From assembly GCF_003002095.1 (NCBI RefSeq), contig NZ_PVZC01000003.1, forward strand, positions 186,001-250,000: 64,000 bases of DNA, in the 5' to 3' direction. The DNA is from Allonocardiopsis opalescens (GTDB taxonomy: Bacteria; Actinomycetota; Actinomycetes; Streptosporangiales; Streptosporangiaceae). Both the position numbers and the translations under genes were made by a program. The notes under the pieces were generated by a model that was given only the letters and a program-made list of their open reading frames with translations, was not told where the DNA came from and did no database searches. The first letter of the stretch is position 1; every line of letters begins with the position of its first letter. Below, piece by piece: positions 14,081-25,080 of this stretch.

Positions 14081-14692
14081 TCAGCGCCGAACCCGGCCGT
14101 TGAGAGTGTCCACGGTGTCGTCCACGGCACTCTCGGCCTTGTCGGCCCCCTTGCCGGCCCCGGCCTTGACCGTGTTCGACGTACGGTCGGCCGCTCCCTG
14201 CACCTTGTCCCGCATGGCGCGGGTGGTCTCCTTCACGGAGTCCGCGGTGCCCGACAGCGTGGTCCTGGCCTGCTCCAGCTGCGCGTCGAACTCGCCGTTC
14301 TGCGCCGCGCGGCGCAGCCGGACGACTCCGTACGCCACCACCGCGCCGCCGACCAGGCCGAGCACCACCGCGGACGCGGGGACGCGCCGGCCGCCCCGGC
14401 GCATCGCCAGCCAGCCGCGCTGCGCGCGGTCCGGCTCGATCCGCTGGGCGGCGGCCGTGAGCAGGCCGGCGACCTTGGGGGCGATCCGCTCTTCGACGGC
14501 GTGTGCGGCCGACTCGACCCGGGGGGCCGTCCAGCCGCGTGCGACGATCAGCTTCTCAGCGGCGTTGTCGCGCGCGTCGCCGAGGTAGGGGGCAAGTCGC
14601 TCCGCCTGTTCGCGGGCGAGCTGCTGCAGTGTGACGAGGCGGTTGAGTTCCGCCTTCAGTTCGCCGCTGCGGCGCTTCACCATCGTGCGCAC
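14081..14692 (-). CDS. single-span membrane protein with helical tail (DUF5324-like)
   Basis: About 203 residues from GTG 14692, which sits eight bases after a strong GAGGAGG. The N-terminal half is amphipathic helix (ELNRLVTLQQLAREQAERLAP, DARDNAAEKLIVARGWTAPR). One membrane helix spans about 115-135 (VPASAVVLGLVGGAVVAYGVV), followed by a coiled-coil-like tail rich in Ala/Thr/Lys. It resembles the DUF5324-type protein found beside the cyclophilin gene in other actinomycetes (family call tentative). Longer upstream frames lack coding character. Confidence 0.7.
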   Translation of the reverse strand: MRTMVKRRSGELKAELNRLVTLQQLAREQAERLAPYLGDARDNAAEKLIVARGWTAPRVESAAHAVEERIAPKVAGLLTAAAQRIEPDRAQRGWLAMRRGGRRVPASAVVLGLVGGAVVAYGVVRLRRAAQNGEFDAQLEQARTTLSGTADSVKETTRAMRDKVQGAADRTSNTVKAGAGKGADKAESAVDDTVDTLNGRVRR

Positions 14693-14921
14693 GTCCACAA
14701 CCTCCTCGATCGATCGGTAGCCGAGCCCCTTCCCGGCAAGGGATGCGGTAACCCCCACGCCGTTCTTGATACCGATCACATAACGGCGTCCCGCGCGGCG
14801 CTGCGCGGCTCTCCGCGCAGGTCCGCAGGGGAGCGTCCCCGGGCCGCACCCCGGGTAACGTGGGGTGCGGCCGGCCATCGCGTTCGATGGCATCCGACGA
14901 AACCGACCGAAAGGCAGCCAG

Positions 14922-15467
14922 GTGTCTGGGGCTGACAACAACGCGGGCGAGCAGAAGCTCTTCGCCACGCTGAACACCAACAAGGGCGCGATCGTGCTGA
15001 AGCTGTTCCCGGACAAAACGCCGGTGACGGTCCAGAACTTCGTCGAGCTGGCCGAGGGCACCCGGAAGTGGACCGACCCCGAGACCGGGGAGGAGACCAC
15101 CCGGCCGCTGTACAACGGCACCATCTTCCACCGCGTCATCTCGGGCTTCATGATCCAGGGCGGCGACCCCCTGGGCACCGGCCGCGGCGGTCCCGGCTAC
15201 AAGTTCAAGGACGAGTTCGACCGCTCGCTGTCGTTCAACCGCCCCTACCTGCTGGGCATGGCCAACGCCGGCGCGGGCACCAACGGCTCCCAGTTCTTCA
15301 TCACGGTCTCGGCGCAGCCGCACCTCACCGGCCGGCACACCATCTTCGGCGAGGTCGTCGAGGGGCGCGAGGTGGTCGACGCGATCGCCGCCGTGCCGGT
15401 GAGCCCGCCCAACCACCAGCCCAAGCAGGACGTCGTCATCGAGTCCGTCACCGTCGAGCGCCGCTAG
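14922..15467 (+). CDS. peptidyl-prolyl cis-trans isomerase, cyclophilin type
   Basis: 181 residues from GTG 14922 with GAAAGG upstream. Cyclophilin fold with the active-site region YNGTIFHRVISGFMIQGGDP, then LGMANAGAGTNGSQFFITVS and LTGRHTIFGEV. The catalytic Arg of FHRV and the FFIT element are present. No signal peptide, so cytoplasmic. It catalyses proline isomerisation in protein folding. In actinobacteria this gene (often named ppiA) lies just upstream of rhomboid and crgA, as here. Confidence 0.95.
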   Translation: MSGADNNAGEQKLFATLNTNKGAIVLKLFPDKTPVTVQNFVELAEGTRKWTDPETGEETTRPLYNGTIFHRVISGFMIQGGDPLGTGRGGPGYKFKDEFDRSLSFNRPYLLGMANAGAGTNGSQFFITVSAQPHLTGRHTIFGEVVEGREVVDAIAAVPVSPPNHQPKQDVVIESVTVERR

Positions 15468-15561
15468 CGGCCGCACCCCCGGTGCGGGTCCGGCCGCCCG
15501 CACCGGGACGGCGCGTCCGCGGCACCGGCCGGTCCCCTCAACTGAAACGAGCGCGTCGACG

Positions 15562-16431
15562 ATGAGCAGCGAATCACCGGAGTCGCCGTCCGGGGTCGAG
15601 CAGGTGCCGACCTGCTACCGCCATCCGGACCGGGAGACCTACGTCCGGTGCAGCAGGTGCGAGAAGTACATCTGCCCCGACTGCATGCGGGAGGCGGCCG
15701 TCGGCTTCCAGTGCGTGGAGTGCGTGCGGGCCGGCAACCGCGGGGTCCGCGAGGCGCGGACCACTTTCGGCGGGCGGGTCACCACCGCCGCCTACGGCAC
15801 CTGGGTGCTGCTCGGCGTGATGGTCGCGGTCTTCGTGGCGCAGACCTTCGCCCCCGCCGTGGTGAACGGCTTCGACTGGTTCAGCATGGAACTGGGGCTG
15901 TGGCGGCCCGGTGTGGACGGCGGCGAGTGGTACCGGCTGATCACCGCCACCTTCCTGCACGTCGACTTCATGCACCTGCTCTTCAACGGGCTGGCCCTGT
16001 TCATCATGGGCCCCCGGCTGGAGCAGCTGCTCGGTCTCAGCCGCTACCTGGCGCTGTTCCTGGTCAGCGCGTACGGCGGCAGTGTGCTGACCCTGTGGGT
16101 GGCGGCGCCGTCCACGCTCACCATGGGCGCCTCGGGCGCGATCTTCGGACTGTTCGGCGCCATCTTCGTGATCGGCCGGCGGCTGCACCTGAACATCAGC
16201 TGGATCGTCGGGCTGCTCGCCATCAACCTGGCGATCACCTTCCTGGTGCCCGGCATCAGCTGGTCGGCGCACATCGGCGGGCTGGTCACCGGCGTGCTGC
16301 TGGCCCTCGCCTTCGCGTACGCGCCGCGCCGGCACCGCACCGCCGTGCACATCGGCGCGGTGGCGGGGCTGACCGTGCTGCTGACGGTGCTGGCGCTGCT
16401 CGAGCCGCTGGTGCTCGGCACGGCGGTCTGA
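15562..16431 (+). CDS. rhomboid family intramembrane serine protease
   Basis: 289 residues. An N-terminal zinc-binding B-box-like segment has paired Cys/His (CYRHPDRETYVRCSRCEKYI, CPDCM, CVECV; residues 15-55). Six or seven helices follow. The catalytic serine lies in GASGAIFGLFGA and the histidine in SAHIGGLVTGVLL, forming the Ser-His dyad; MHLLFNGLALFIMGP is the conserved helix-2 region. It cleaves membrane protein substrates within the bilayer. Located between the PPIase and crgA, the standard actinobacterial order. Confidence 0.95.
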   Translation: MSSESPESPSGVEQVPTCYRHPDRETYVRCSRCEKYICPDCMREAAVGFQCVECVRAGNRGVREARTTFGGRVTTAAYGTWVLLGVMVAVFVAQTFAPAVVNGFDWFSMELGLWRPGVDGGEWYRLITATFLHVDFMHLLFNGLALFIMGPRLEQLLGLSRYLALFLVSAYGGSVLTLWVAAPSTLTMGASGAIFGLFGAIFVIGRRLHLNISWIVGLLAINLAITFLVPGISWSAHIGGLVTGVLLALAFAYAPRRHRTAVHIGAVAGLTVLLTVLALLEPLVLGTAV

Positions 16432-16643
16432 GGACCGGCGCACCGGCCCGCGCCCCCCGGCCGCGCCCTGTCCGGCTGGACCGGGGCGGCCGGTCCGCGC
16501 GCCGGTCCGCGGGAGTCGCCACCGGGAGCCTGTCGCGGGCCGCCATCGCGCGGGGGCGCCCCCCGAGATCCATTATTCCGGTTCGCGCTGCGATGAGGTG
16601 TGCGGCGTGGCGGCTGTGGACGGCCTGGGTGGTGTGGGCCGAG

Positions 16644-16879
16644 TTATCCACAGGTCTGTGCACAGGTGCGGGACCTGTGCACAGGTGCGGACGCGCGGGT
16701 GGGACCCTCGCTGTCCACAAGGCGGCGAGTCGGCAGAAAGCCAAGCTCAGCAGGGGTTACAGCGCACGGGCCGCCGCGGCGGAACCCGGATGGGGCAGCT
16801 GCCCGGGCAGCCGGGCCGAGCATCGTGCGACGGCCGGTGCGCCGACTCTCCACAGATTGTGGATAACTCCTGTGGAGAG
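16644..16879. promoter_or_regulatory. DnaA-box cluster with dyads
   Basis: Contains TTATCCACA (16644-16652, perfect consensus), two direct copies of CTGTGCACAGGTGCGG (16656-16671 and 16675-16690; the second inside the palindrome ACCTGTGCACAGGT), CTGTCCACAAGG (16711-16722), and TTGTGGATAA (16857-16866), which is flanked by inverted CTCTCCACAG (16846-16855) and CTGTGGAGAG (16870-16879). It fills the 510-base gap between rhomboid and crgA. The primary origin is expected left of gyrA, so this is a secondary DnaA-binding region (inference). Confidence 0.65.
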
Positions 16880-16942
16880 CTTGAGTGTGCTAGGGCGACC
16901 GGGACGGGACGGTCGGAGCCGACGGGTCGGCCGGTGCCGTCC

Positions 16943-17206
16943 TCAGTGCCAGCGGGTGCCCAGGATGATGCCGATGATCAGGAAGCCGAACCCGACCGCG
17001 AGGTTCCAGTTGCCCAGCGTGCTCTGCACCGGAAGCGTGCCGCTGGTGATGTAGAAGACCGCCAGCCACAGGATGCCGATGATGAGCACCGCGCACATCA
17101 CCGGCACCAGCCAGCGCGGGCTGACCTTGATGGTCTGCGCCTGCTCCGGCTTGGTGTAGGTCACCTTCTTCTTGGTCTTGCGGTCATTGCTGCGGGACTT
17201 GGGCAC
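16943..17206 (-). CDS. crgA: cell division protein CrgA
   Basis: 87 residues. A basic N-terminus (MPKSRSNDRKTKKKVTYT) precedes two membrane helices (WLVPVMCAVLIIGILWLAVFY and NLAVGFGFLIIGIILGTRW), with PVQSTLGNWN between. This is the CrgA signature. CrgA inhibits or coordinates FtsZ-ring and septal peptidoglycan assembly in actinobacteria. Length and position next to the pknB operon match the family. Confidence 0.95.
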   Translation of the reverse strand: MPKSRSNDRKTKKKVTYTKPEQAQTIKVSPRWLVPVMCAVLIIGILWLAVFYITSGTLPVQSTLGNWNLAVGFGFLIIGIILGTRWH

Positions 17207-17417
17207 GGTTGTCAGCTCCGATACGTGAACGCCTTGCCGGGAACCCGCCTGGGGGAGGTGCCGGGGAGGTCACCCTACGGCCTCAGGCGGGCTCGCTGCC
17301 ATAGGGTCGCGGTACGGGTTCGCGACGCTTCCGGTCGGCTCCAGGGTAGTACGCCGCGGGCGGAACCGGTGCCCGCCGGGGCGGCGGTCCGTCCCGCCGC
17401 CCCGCGCCGTGCGATGC

Positions 17418-19190
<1,773 letters not shown>

Positions 19191-19271
19191 GTCGTGCACT
19201 GTCCCTCATACTTCCTCGTGACGAACGAGCTCTGGGCTAACGGTACAGTCCACCGAGCGGTTCGTGACGCT

Positions 19272-20711
19272 TCACTGGCCCGTATCGCAGGGCCCGCCTT
19301 GCGGCGGTGGCGAGCAGGTGGGTCGCGGCGAGAGGGTGGCGGTCTCGTCAGGCTCCGGGTTCTCCGGCTCTTGGCCCGGCTGCGGGTCGCCCTGCGGCGC
19401 ACCGTCCCCGGTGTCCGCACCCGTACCCGGGTCGGTGCTGTCGGGCTGGGGCGGAGCGGCCTCACCCGCACCGTCCCCACCGCCGGCGGGATACTCCGAC
19501 GGCTCCGGCACGACGCCGGTGGGGGCGCCCGCCCCGCCGCTGGGCTCGGCGGTGGGACGGCTGCCCGGCTCGGGTCCGCCGACGCCCGGCCGCTCCTGCG
19601 CCGAGGGGTCCCAGGACGGGACCTCGGCCGGAACGAAGGGTCCCTCGTTCCCGATGGACTGGCCCTCGACCCCGTCGCCGCGCATCAGCAGACCGGCGAG
19701 CAGCATACCCACCACCGCCAGTACCGCGCACGTGCCGAGCAGAAGCGGCAGCCCCGACCGGCGGGGCCGCGCCGATCCCCCGGCCGGGAGGTCGGAGGTG
19801 GGGGTGTCGGCGGAGAACCAGGTGGTGGGGTCGGACGGCTCGGCCAGTCCGGCGGCCGGCGCGGGCGCCGCCGCGGCCGGGTCCGCGCCGCGCCGCAGCG
19901 AGGCGCGCAGCGCCGCGGTGCGCTCGGCCAGCTCGTCGGCGCCGCGCGGGCGCGAGGCCGGCTGCTTGGCCAGCAGCTCCAGCACCAGCTCGGCGACCGG
20001 GCCCGGCACCGACGCCGGCAGCGGCGGCGGGGACTCGCGGATATGCGCGACGGCCAGCGCCAGCGGCGAGGCGGAGGTGAACGGCGGCCGGCCCGTCAGG
20101 CACTCGTAGGCGACGACGCCCAGCGAGTAGAGGTCGGAGGACGGGGTGGTGGGGTCGCCGTTGGCCTGCTCCGGCGAGACGTACTGGGCGGTGCCCATCA
20201 CCATGCCGGTCTGGGTGAGGGTCACCGACTCCGCCGCCCGGGCGATACCGAAGTCGGTGAGCTTCAGCACGCCCTCGCGGGTCATCAGCAGATTGGCCGG
20301 CTTGATGTCGCGGTGCACCACCCCGGCGGCATGCGCGGCGGCCAGCGCCCTGGCCGCCTGGTGCACGATGTCCAGCACCGTCTCGGCCGCGAGCGCGCCG
20401 TGTCTGGCCACCACCGACGACAGCGGCTCGCCGGGCACCAGCTCCATGACCAGGAAGGCCATGTCGTCCTGCTCGCCGTAGTCGTAGACCTGCGCGATGC
20501 CCGGGTGGCCGAGCGCGGCGGTGATCCGGGCCTCGGAGCGGAAGCGCGAACGGTAGGTGCGGTCGCCGATGAGCGCGTGCTTGAGCAGCTTCACCGCGAC
20601 CTGGCGGTCAAGGACGGTGTCGGCCGCCGCCCACACCTCTCCCATCCCGCCGGCCGCTATGCGTTCCTCAAGGCGGTAGCGGTTCGCCAGGAGGGGTGGT
20701 GGCGCGCTCAT
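19272..20711 (-). CDS. pknA: serine/threonine protein kinase PknA-type
   Basis: 479 residues. The kinase domain at 10-270 has IAAGGMGEVW, VAVKLLK, HRDIKPANLL, DFGIARA and SPEQANGD. A Pro/Gly linker, one membrane helix (LPLLLGTCAVLAVVGMLLAG) and a short Pro-rich external tail follow, without PASTA domains. PknA and PknB together control growth and septation in actinobacteria. The ATG abuts the TAG of pbpA (TAGATG), so translation is coupled. The opposing phosphatase is pstP in the same operon. Confidence 0.93.
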   Translation of the reverse strand: MSAPPPLLANRYRLEERIAAGGMGEVWAAADTVLDRQVAVKLLKHALIGDRTYRSRFRSEARITAALGHPGIAQVYDYGEQDDMAFLVMELVPGEPLSSVVARHGALAAETVLDIVHQAARALAAAHAAGVVHRDIKPANLLMTREGVLKLTDFGIARAAESVTLTQTGMVMGTAQYVSPEQANGDPTTPSSDLYSLGVVAYECLTGRPPFTSASPLALAVAHIRESPPPLPASVPGPVAELVLELLAKQPASRPRGADELAERTAALRASLRRGADPAAAAPAPAAGLAEPSDPTTWFSADTPTSDLPAGGSARPRRSGLPLLLGTCAVLAVVGMLLAGLLMRGDGVEGQSIGNEGPFVPAEVPSWDPSAQERPGVGGPEPGSRPTAEPSGGAGAPTGVVPEPSEYPAGGGDGAGEAAPPQPDSTDPGTGADTGDGAPQGDPQPGQEPENPEPDETATLSPRPTCSPPPQGGPCDTGQ

Positions 20712-22211
20712 CTACTCCAGCACCGCCTCCATGATCTGCGCTGCGACCGGGGCGGCCAGCGAACCGCCGCTGCCGCCGCCGTTCTCCACCACGACCGCGA
20801 CCGCGATCTGGGGGTCGTCGGCGGGAGCGAAGGAGATGAACCAGTTGTGGGTGGGGCCCGCGTTCTCGGCGGTACCCGTCTTGCCGGCCACCTCGTAGCC
20901 CGGCACGGCGCCGCCGGGGCCGCTGCCGTTGGCGCCCTGGGTGACCTGCACCATCGCGTCGGTGATGGCGTTGGCGGTGTCGGGGCTCATCGCCTCGCTC
21001 AGCAGTTCGGGCGAGTTGGCCTCGATCTGGGTGGTGAGGTCGGGGGCGACCACCCGGTCGACCAGGTACGGACGCATCACCCGGCCGTCATTGGCCACGC
21101 CCGCCGCCACCATCGCCATCTGCAGCGGGGTGGCCTGCACCAGGCCCTGGCCGATACCGGAGTCGAAGACCTGGTTCTGGCCGATCGGCGAGCCCTCCAT
21201 GGTGTCGGGGTAGGAGCTGACCGCCGCCGGCATCGGCAGTTCGAGCTGCTCGCCGTTGAAGCCGAAGGCCTCGGCCTGCTCCGTCATCGCGTCGGCGCCC
21301 AGGTCCAGCGCGAGGTTGGCGAAGGAGGTGTTGCACGAGATCTCGATGGACAGCGCGATGCTCGGGCTGCCGTCGCCGCAGGCGCCGGTGAAGGCGTTGG
21401 GAAGGTCGGCGCCGCCCTCGGGGCGCGGAGCGGCCTGCGGGCCCATGCCGCTCAGCGGCTCGTCGATCGAGTAGCCGTTCTCCAGCGCCGCCGCCGCGGT
21501 GACGATCTTGAAGGTGGAGCCCGGCGGGTACACCTCGTTGAAGGCGCGGTTCAGCAGCGGCTGGTTGTCGTTCTCGTTCAGCTCGGTGTAGGTCTCCGGC
21601 TCGCTCAGGATCTGGTTCGGGTCGAAGCTGGGCACCGAGACCGAGGCCAGGATCCGGCCGGTGTCCGGCTCGATCGCCACCGCGGCGCCGTTGGCGTTCG
21701 GGTTCACCTGGCGGAAGGCGTCGTAGGCCGCCTGCTGGGCATCGGGGTCCAGGGTCAGCTCCACCTGGGCGCCCTGCTCCTCCTCGCCGCTGATGGTGTC
21801 CAGGAAGCGGCTCACCGCCAGCCGCTGGTCCTCACCGCTGAGCAGGGTGTTCTCGTAGAACTCGATACCGGTGGACTGCCCCGCGGGCGAGTAGTAGCCG
21901 ACGATGTGCGCGTAGAGGTCGCCCTGCGGATAGGTGCGCTGGTACTCCCAGTCGGCGTTCTCGTCCTCGCTGGTGTCCTCGGAGACCGCGATGGCCTCCT
22001 GGCCCACCATGATCGGGCCGCGCGCCTGGTTGAAGGCGTCCTGCAGGCGCATGGTGTTCCAGCGGTGGTTGTTCAGCTCCTCGGCCCGGAGGGCCTGCAG
22101 CCAGTTGACGTTCAGCAGCATCGCGCAGAACAGCGCCATCACGACGTAGCCGATCCGGCGGATCGGGATGTTCGTCCGCTCGGCCGCGGTGGGCTTCTCG
22201 TCCTCGGTCAT
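20712..22211 (-). CDS. pbpA: class B penicillin-binding protein (transpeptidase)
   Basis: 499 residues. A short cytoplasmic N-terminus, one helix (IGYVVMALFCAMLLNVNWL), a dimerisation domain and the transpeptidase domain. Active-site motifs are STFK (in PPGSTFKIVTAAAALE), SCN (IEISCNTSFANL) and KTG (EVAGKTGTAEN), all intact. It cross-links septal or lateral peptidoglycan together with the SEDS partner encoded next to it; the start overlaps that gene's stop by four bases. A kinase substrate in related species. Confidence 0.95.
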   Translation of the reverse strand: MTEDEKPTAAERTNIPIRRIGYVVMALFCAMLLNVNWLQALRAEELNNHRWNTMRLQDAFNQARGPIMVGQEAIAVSEDTSEDENADWEYQRTYPQGDLYAHIVGYYSPAGQSTGIEFYENTLLSGEDQRLAVSRFLDTISGEEEQGAQVELTLDPDAQQAAYDAFRQVNPNANGAAVAIEPDTGRILASVSVPSFDPNQILSEPETYTELNENDNQPLLNRAFNEVYPPGSTFKIVTAAAALENGYSIDEPLSGMGPQAAPRPEGGADLPNAFTGACGDGSPSIALSIEISCNTSFANLALDLGADAMTEQAEAFGFNGEQLELPMPAAVSSYPDTMEGSPIGQNQVFDSGIGQGLVQATPLQMAMVAAGVANDGRVMRPYLVDRVVAPDLTTQIEANSPELLSEAMSPDTANAITDAMVQVTQGANGSGPGGAVPGYEVAGKTGTAENAGPTHNWFISFAPADDPQIAVAVVVENGGGSGGSLAAPVAAQIMEAVLE

Positions 22212-23677
22212 CGGGTGATCACCTGTGTCATCCCCTCGTCCTGGATGGCGACCGGCGCGGGCTTGTACGCGCTGTCGCTCATCCGGATCAGCAGGCCCAT
22301 CAAGATCCAGGTACCGATCAGCGACGAACCGCCGGCCGCCAGGAACGGGGTGGTCATACCGGTCAGCGGGATCATCAGGGTGACGCCGCCGACCACCACG
22401 AAGACCTGGAACGCGACCAGGAACGAGATCCCGGTGGCCAGCAGCTTCACGAACATGCCGGTGGAGGCGACCGCCGTGCGCAGCCCCCGCTGCACCAGCA
22501 GGAAGTACAGCAGCAGCAGAGCCATGAAGCCCGTCAGCCCCAGCTCAGTGCCGATCATGATCGTGACCAGGTCGCTGTTGATGAACGGGATGCCCTCGAA
22601 GCCCTGGGCGTTGCCCAGGCCGGTGCCGAACAGGCCGCCGTCGGCGAGCTGGAAGACGCCCTGCGCGATCTGGTTCGGGCCGCGCTCGCACTGCTCCTCG
22701 GGGTTGCTGAAGCACGGCACGAGCTGGTCCATGTACTCCGCGTCCAGCGCGCGGGTCAGCAGCTCGACGCGCTCCCGGACGTGGCCGAAGAGGAAGTAGG
22801 CGACCACCGCCGCCACCGAGAACATGGTGAGGCCGATCAGCACCCACGAGATCCGCCGGGTGGCGGCGTAGACCATCGCCAGGAAGAGGGTGAAGATCAG
22901 CAGCGAGGTGCCGAGGTCGGTCATGCCGACGAACAGCAGGATGCACAGCGCCCACGCGACCACCAGCGGGCCGGTGTCGCGCATCCGGGGCAGGTCGATG
23001 AAGCCGATCCGGCGCCCCGCCAGCGACAGGGCGTCGCGCCGCGCCACCAGGTAGGCGGCGAAGAAGATGACGAAGCAGATACGCCCGATCTCGGCCGGCT
23101 GGAAGGTGTACGTGCCGATTCTGATCCACAGCCGGGCGCCCAGCTCGGCGTGGCCGAGCCCGGGGACGAGCGGCAGCATCACGAAGATGAAGCCCACGAT
23201 CAGGATCAGGTACGGGAAGCTCTGCAGCCGGCGGGGTTCCTTGATGAGGAAGATCACCCCGACGCACAGCGCCAGTCCCAGGATGCTCCAGATCAGCTGG
23301 TTGCCGATGACGTGCTCGAAGCCGGTGATCTGGCCGTCCTCGTTGCGCACGGCGGTGGGGTTGCGCCACTGCACCGCCAGCCCGATGCCGTTCAGCAGCA
23401 CCGCCACCGGCAGGATCAGCGGATCGGCGTAGGGCGCCAGGTAGCGCAGGGCGATATGGGCGCCGAAGACGGCGGCCGTGAACACCAGCACCGGCGGTAT
23501 GAGCTCGCCGTGGAAGCGGCCGTCCAGGCCGTAGCCGGCGAACAGGAAGTACAGCAGGGTGAGCGCCAGCCCCAGCAGCAGCATCAGGAACTCGATGCCG
23601 CGCTGCTTGGACGCGAACAGCGGCTTGACGACCTTGAGTACCCGGTCCCTCACGCCCGGGGTGTCGGCATCGCTCAT
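22208..23677 (-). CDS. rodA: SEDS family peptidoglycan polymerase (RodA/FtsW)
   Basis: 489 residues with about 10-12 membrane helices. Family segments include GTYTFQPAEIGRICFVIFFA, MTDLGTSLLIFTLF (with the conserved catalytic-type Asp), NSDLVTIMIGTELGLTG and MIPLTGMTTPFLAAGGSSL. SEDS proteins polymerise lipid II glycan strands with a class B PBP partner, here pbpA with a four-base overlap. It also overlaps pstP by four bases. Called RodA rather than FtsW by context with the origin-proximal pknB operon. Confidence 0.93.
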   Translation of the reverse strand: MSDADTPGVRDRVLKVVKPLFASKQRGIEFLMLLLGLALTLLYFLFAGYGLDGRFHGELIPPVLVFTAAVFGAHIALRYLAPYADPLILPVAVLLNGIGLAVQWRNPTAVRNEDGQITGFEHVIGNQLIWSILGLALCVGVIFLIKEPRRLQSFPYLILIVGFIFVMLPLVPGLGHAELGARLWIRIGTYTFQPAEIGRICFVIFFAAYLVARRDALSLAGRRIGFIDLPRMRDTGPLVVAWALCILLFVGMTDLGTSLLIFTLFLAMVYAATRRISWVLIGLTMFSVAAVVAYFLFGHVRERVELLTRALDAEYMDQLVPCFSNPEEQCERGPNQIAQGVFQLADGGLFGTGLGNAQGFEGIPFINSDLVTIMIGTELGLTGFMALLLLYFLLVQRGLRTAVASTGMFVKLLATGISFLVAFQVFVVVGGVTLMIPLTGMTTPFLAAGGSSLIGTWILMGLLIRMSDSAYKPAPVAIQDEGMTQVITR

Positions 23678-25080
23678 GACGCCTGGGGCTCGGGGTCCTG
23701 CTCGCCGGAGGCCGGACCCTGCTCCTCGGCGGGCTCAACGCGGTCGCAGTTGGGGTTCTGCGCGCACTCCTCGGCCTCCGCCGTGAGCGCGGCCACCCGC
23801 TCCTGGGCGTCGGCCAGGCTGGCCGCGCCGATGGTGGAGCTGGTGAGGCGGTCGTGCTGGGTGCGCGGCAGGGCGGTGACCTCCAGATCGGTCACCTCGG
23901 CCTCGGTGTACAGCGCGTAGCCCAGGACCTCCTCGTCCATGCCCCGGTAGATCGTGACCTGGCCCTCGGGATTCACCCCGATGTAGTACTGGTTCTGTAT
24001 GTAGTCCCAGGCGAAGTAGGCCGGTACCACCAGCAGCGCCACGAAGACCAGCAGCACCAGGGTCATGATCGGGAAGCGGCGGGGCCGGCGCGGCAGCTCG
24101 TCGTCATCGTCGTCCACCGGACGCGGCGGGCGCGGCGGATCGGCCGCCTCCAGGATCAGCGGCGGGAACTCCGCCGTGTCGGTGCGGGCACCGCCCCCCG
24201 ACTGCAGTCCGCCGAACTCGCCCCGCTCGAACATCTCCGTCTCGGGCGCCTGCCCCAGACCCGCCGCGCGGCCCGCCGGTGTGTCCGGCATCACCCGCTC
24301 CGGCTGGGAGTTGGCGACCGCGCCCACGAACTCCGGCGCCGTCCTCAGCTGCTCGGCACGCGGATCGACCACATCGGAGACCACGCAGGTGATGTTGTCG
24401 GGGCCGCCGCCCCGGTTCGCCAGATCGACCAGCCGGCGGGTGACCTCCACCGGGTCCGGGACCGTGCGCAGCACCTCCGCCATCGTGTCGGCGCTCACCA
24501 CACCGTGCAGGCCGTCGGAGCACAGCAGATAGCGGTCGCCCAGCACCGCCTCGTGCATCCACAGGTCCGGCTCGACCTCGCTGCGGCCGTCCAGCGCCCG
24601 CAGCAGCAGCGAGCGCTGCGGATGGGTGGCCGCCTCCTCCGGGGTGATCTTGCCCTCGTCGATGAGGGTCTGGATCAGAGTGTGGTCGTGGGTGATCTGC
24701 TGGAACTCGCCATTGCGCATCATGTACGCCCGCGAGTCGCCCACATGGCCCACCGCCACCTGCGCGCCCGACCACAGCAGCGCCGTGAGGGTGGTGCCCA
24801 TGGTGTCGGTCGCGGTGGGGTCGGGGATGTTGTCCTGGACCACCGCGTTCGCCTGGAAGATCGCGTCGTGCAGCGCCCCGATCAGCTCGTCCGGCGCGAA
24901 ATCACGGTCCAGCGAGGACAGGGTGGTGATCGCGATGGAGCTGGCGACCTCGCCGTGCTTGTGGCCGCCCAGGCCGTCGGCGACGGCCAGCAGCCGAGGA
25001 CCCGCATAGCCGGAGTCCTCGTTCCCTTCGCGGAGCAGGCCGACGTCGGAGTAGGCGGCATACCGCAGTGCAAGTGTCAT
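23674..25080 (-). CDS. pstP: PP2C family protein serine/threonine phosphatase
   Basis: 468 residues. The catalytic PPM domain at 1-235 has YSDVGLLREGNEDSGY, VADGLGGHKHGEVAS, GTTLTALLW, GHVGDSRAYM, LCSDGLHGVV and NRGGGPDNITCVV, which supply the metal-binding aspartates. A linker, one helix (IMTLVLLVFVALLVVPAYFAW) and an extracellular domain of about 90 residues follow. It reverses PknA/PknB phosphorylation. ATGA overlaps with both neighbours show tight coupling. Confidence 0.96.
   Translation of the reverse strand: MTLALRYAAYSDVGLLREGNEDSGYAGPRLLAVADGLGGHKHGEVASSIAITTLSSLDRDFAPDELIGALHDAIFQANAVVQDNIPDPTATDTMGTTLTALLWSGAQVAVGHVGDSRAYMMRNGEFQQITHDHTLIQTLIDEGKITPEEAATHPQRSLLLRALDGRSEVEPDLWMHEAVLGDRYLLCSDGLHGVVSADTMAEVLRTVPDPVEVTRRLVDLANRGGGPDNITCVVSDVVDPRAEQLRTAPEFVGAVANSQPERVMPDTPAGRAAGLGQAPETEMFERGEFGGLQSGGGARTDTAEFPPLILEAADPPRPPRPVDDDDDELPRRPRRFPIMTLVLLVFVALLVVPAYFAWDYIQNQYYIGVNPEGQVTIYRGMDEEVLGYALYTEAEVTDLEVTALPRTQHDRLTSSTIGAASLADAQERVAALTAEAEECAQNPNCDRVEPAEEQGPASGEQDPEPQAS

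Noticed and set aside
16644-16879. This DnaA-box cluster as the chromosomal origin
   Set aside because: The gyrA 3' end at base 1 places dnaA-dnaN and the usual oriC to the left of the window. The cluster here has few boxes and no AT-rich unwinding region.
19194-22799. Long rightward reading frame (about 1200 codons) across pknA and pbpA
   Set aside because: It is antisense to two clear genes and has Arg/Gly/His-rich composition from GC-rich antisense codons. The kinase and PBP motifs on the other strand are intact.
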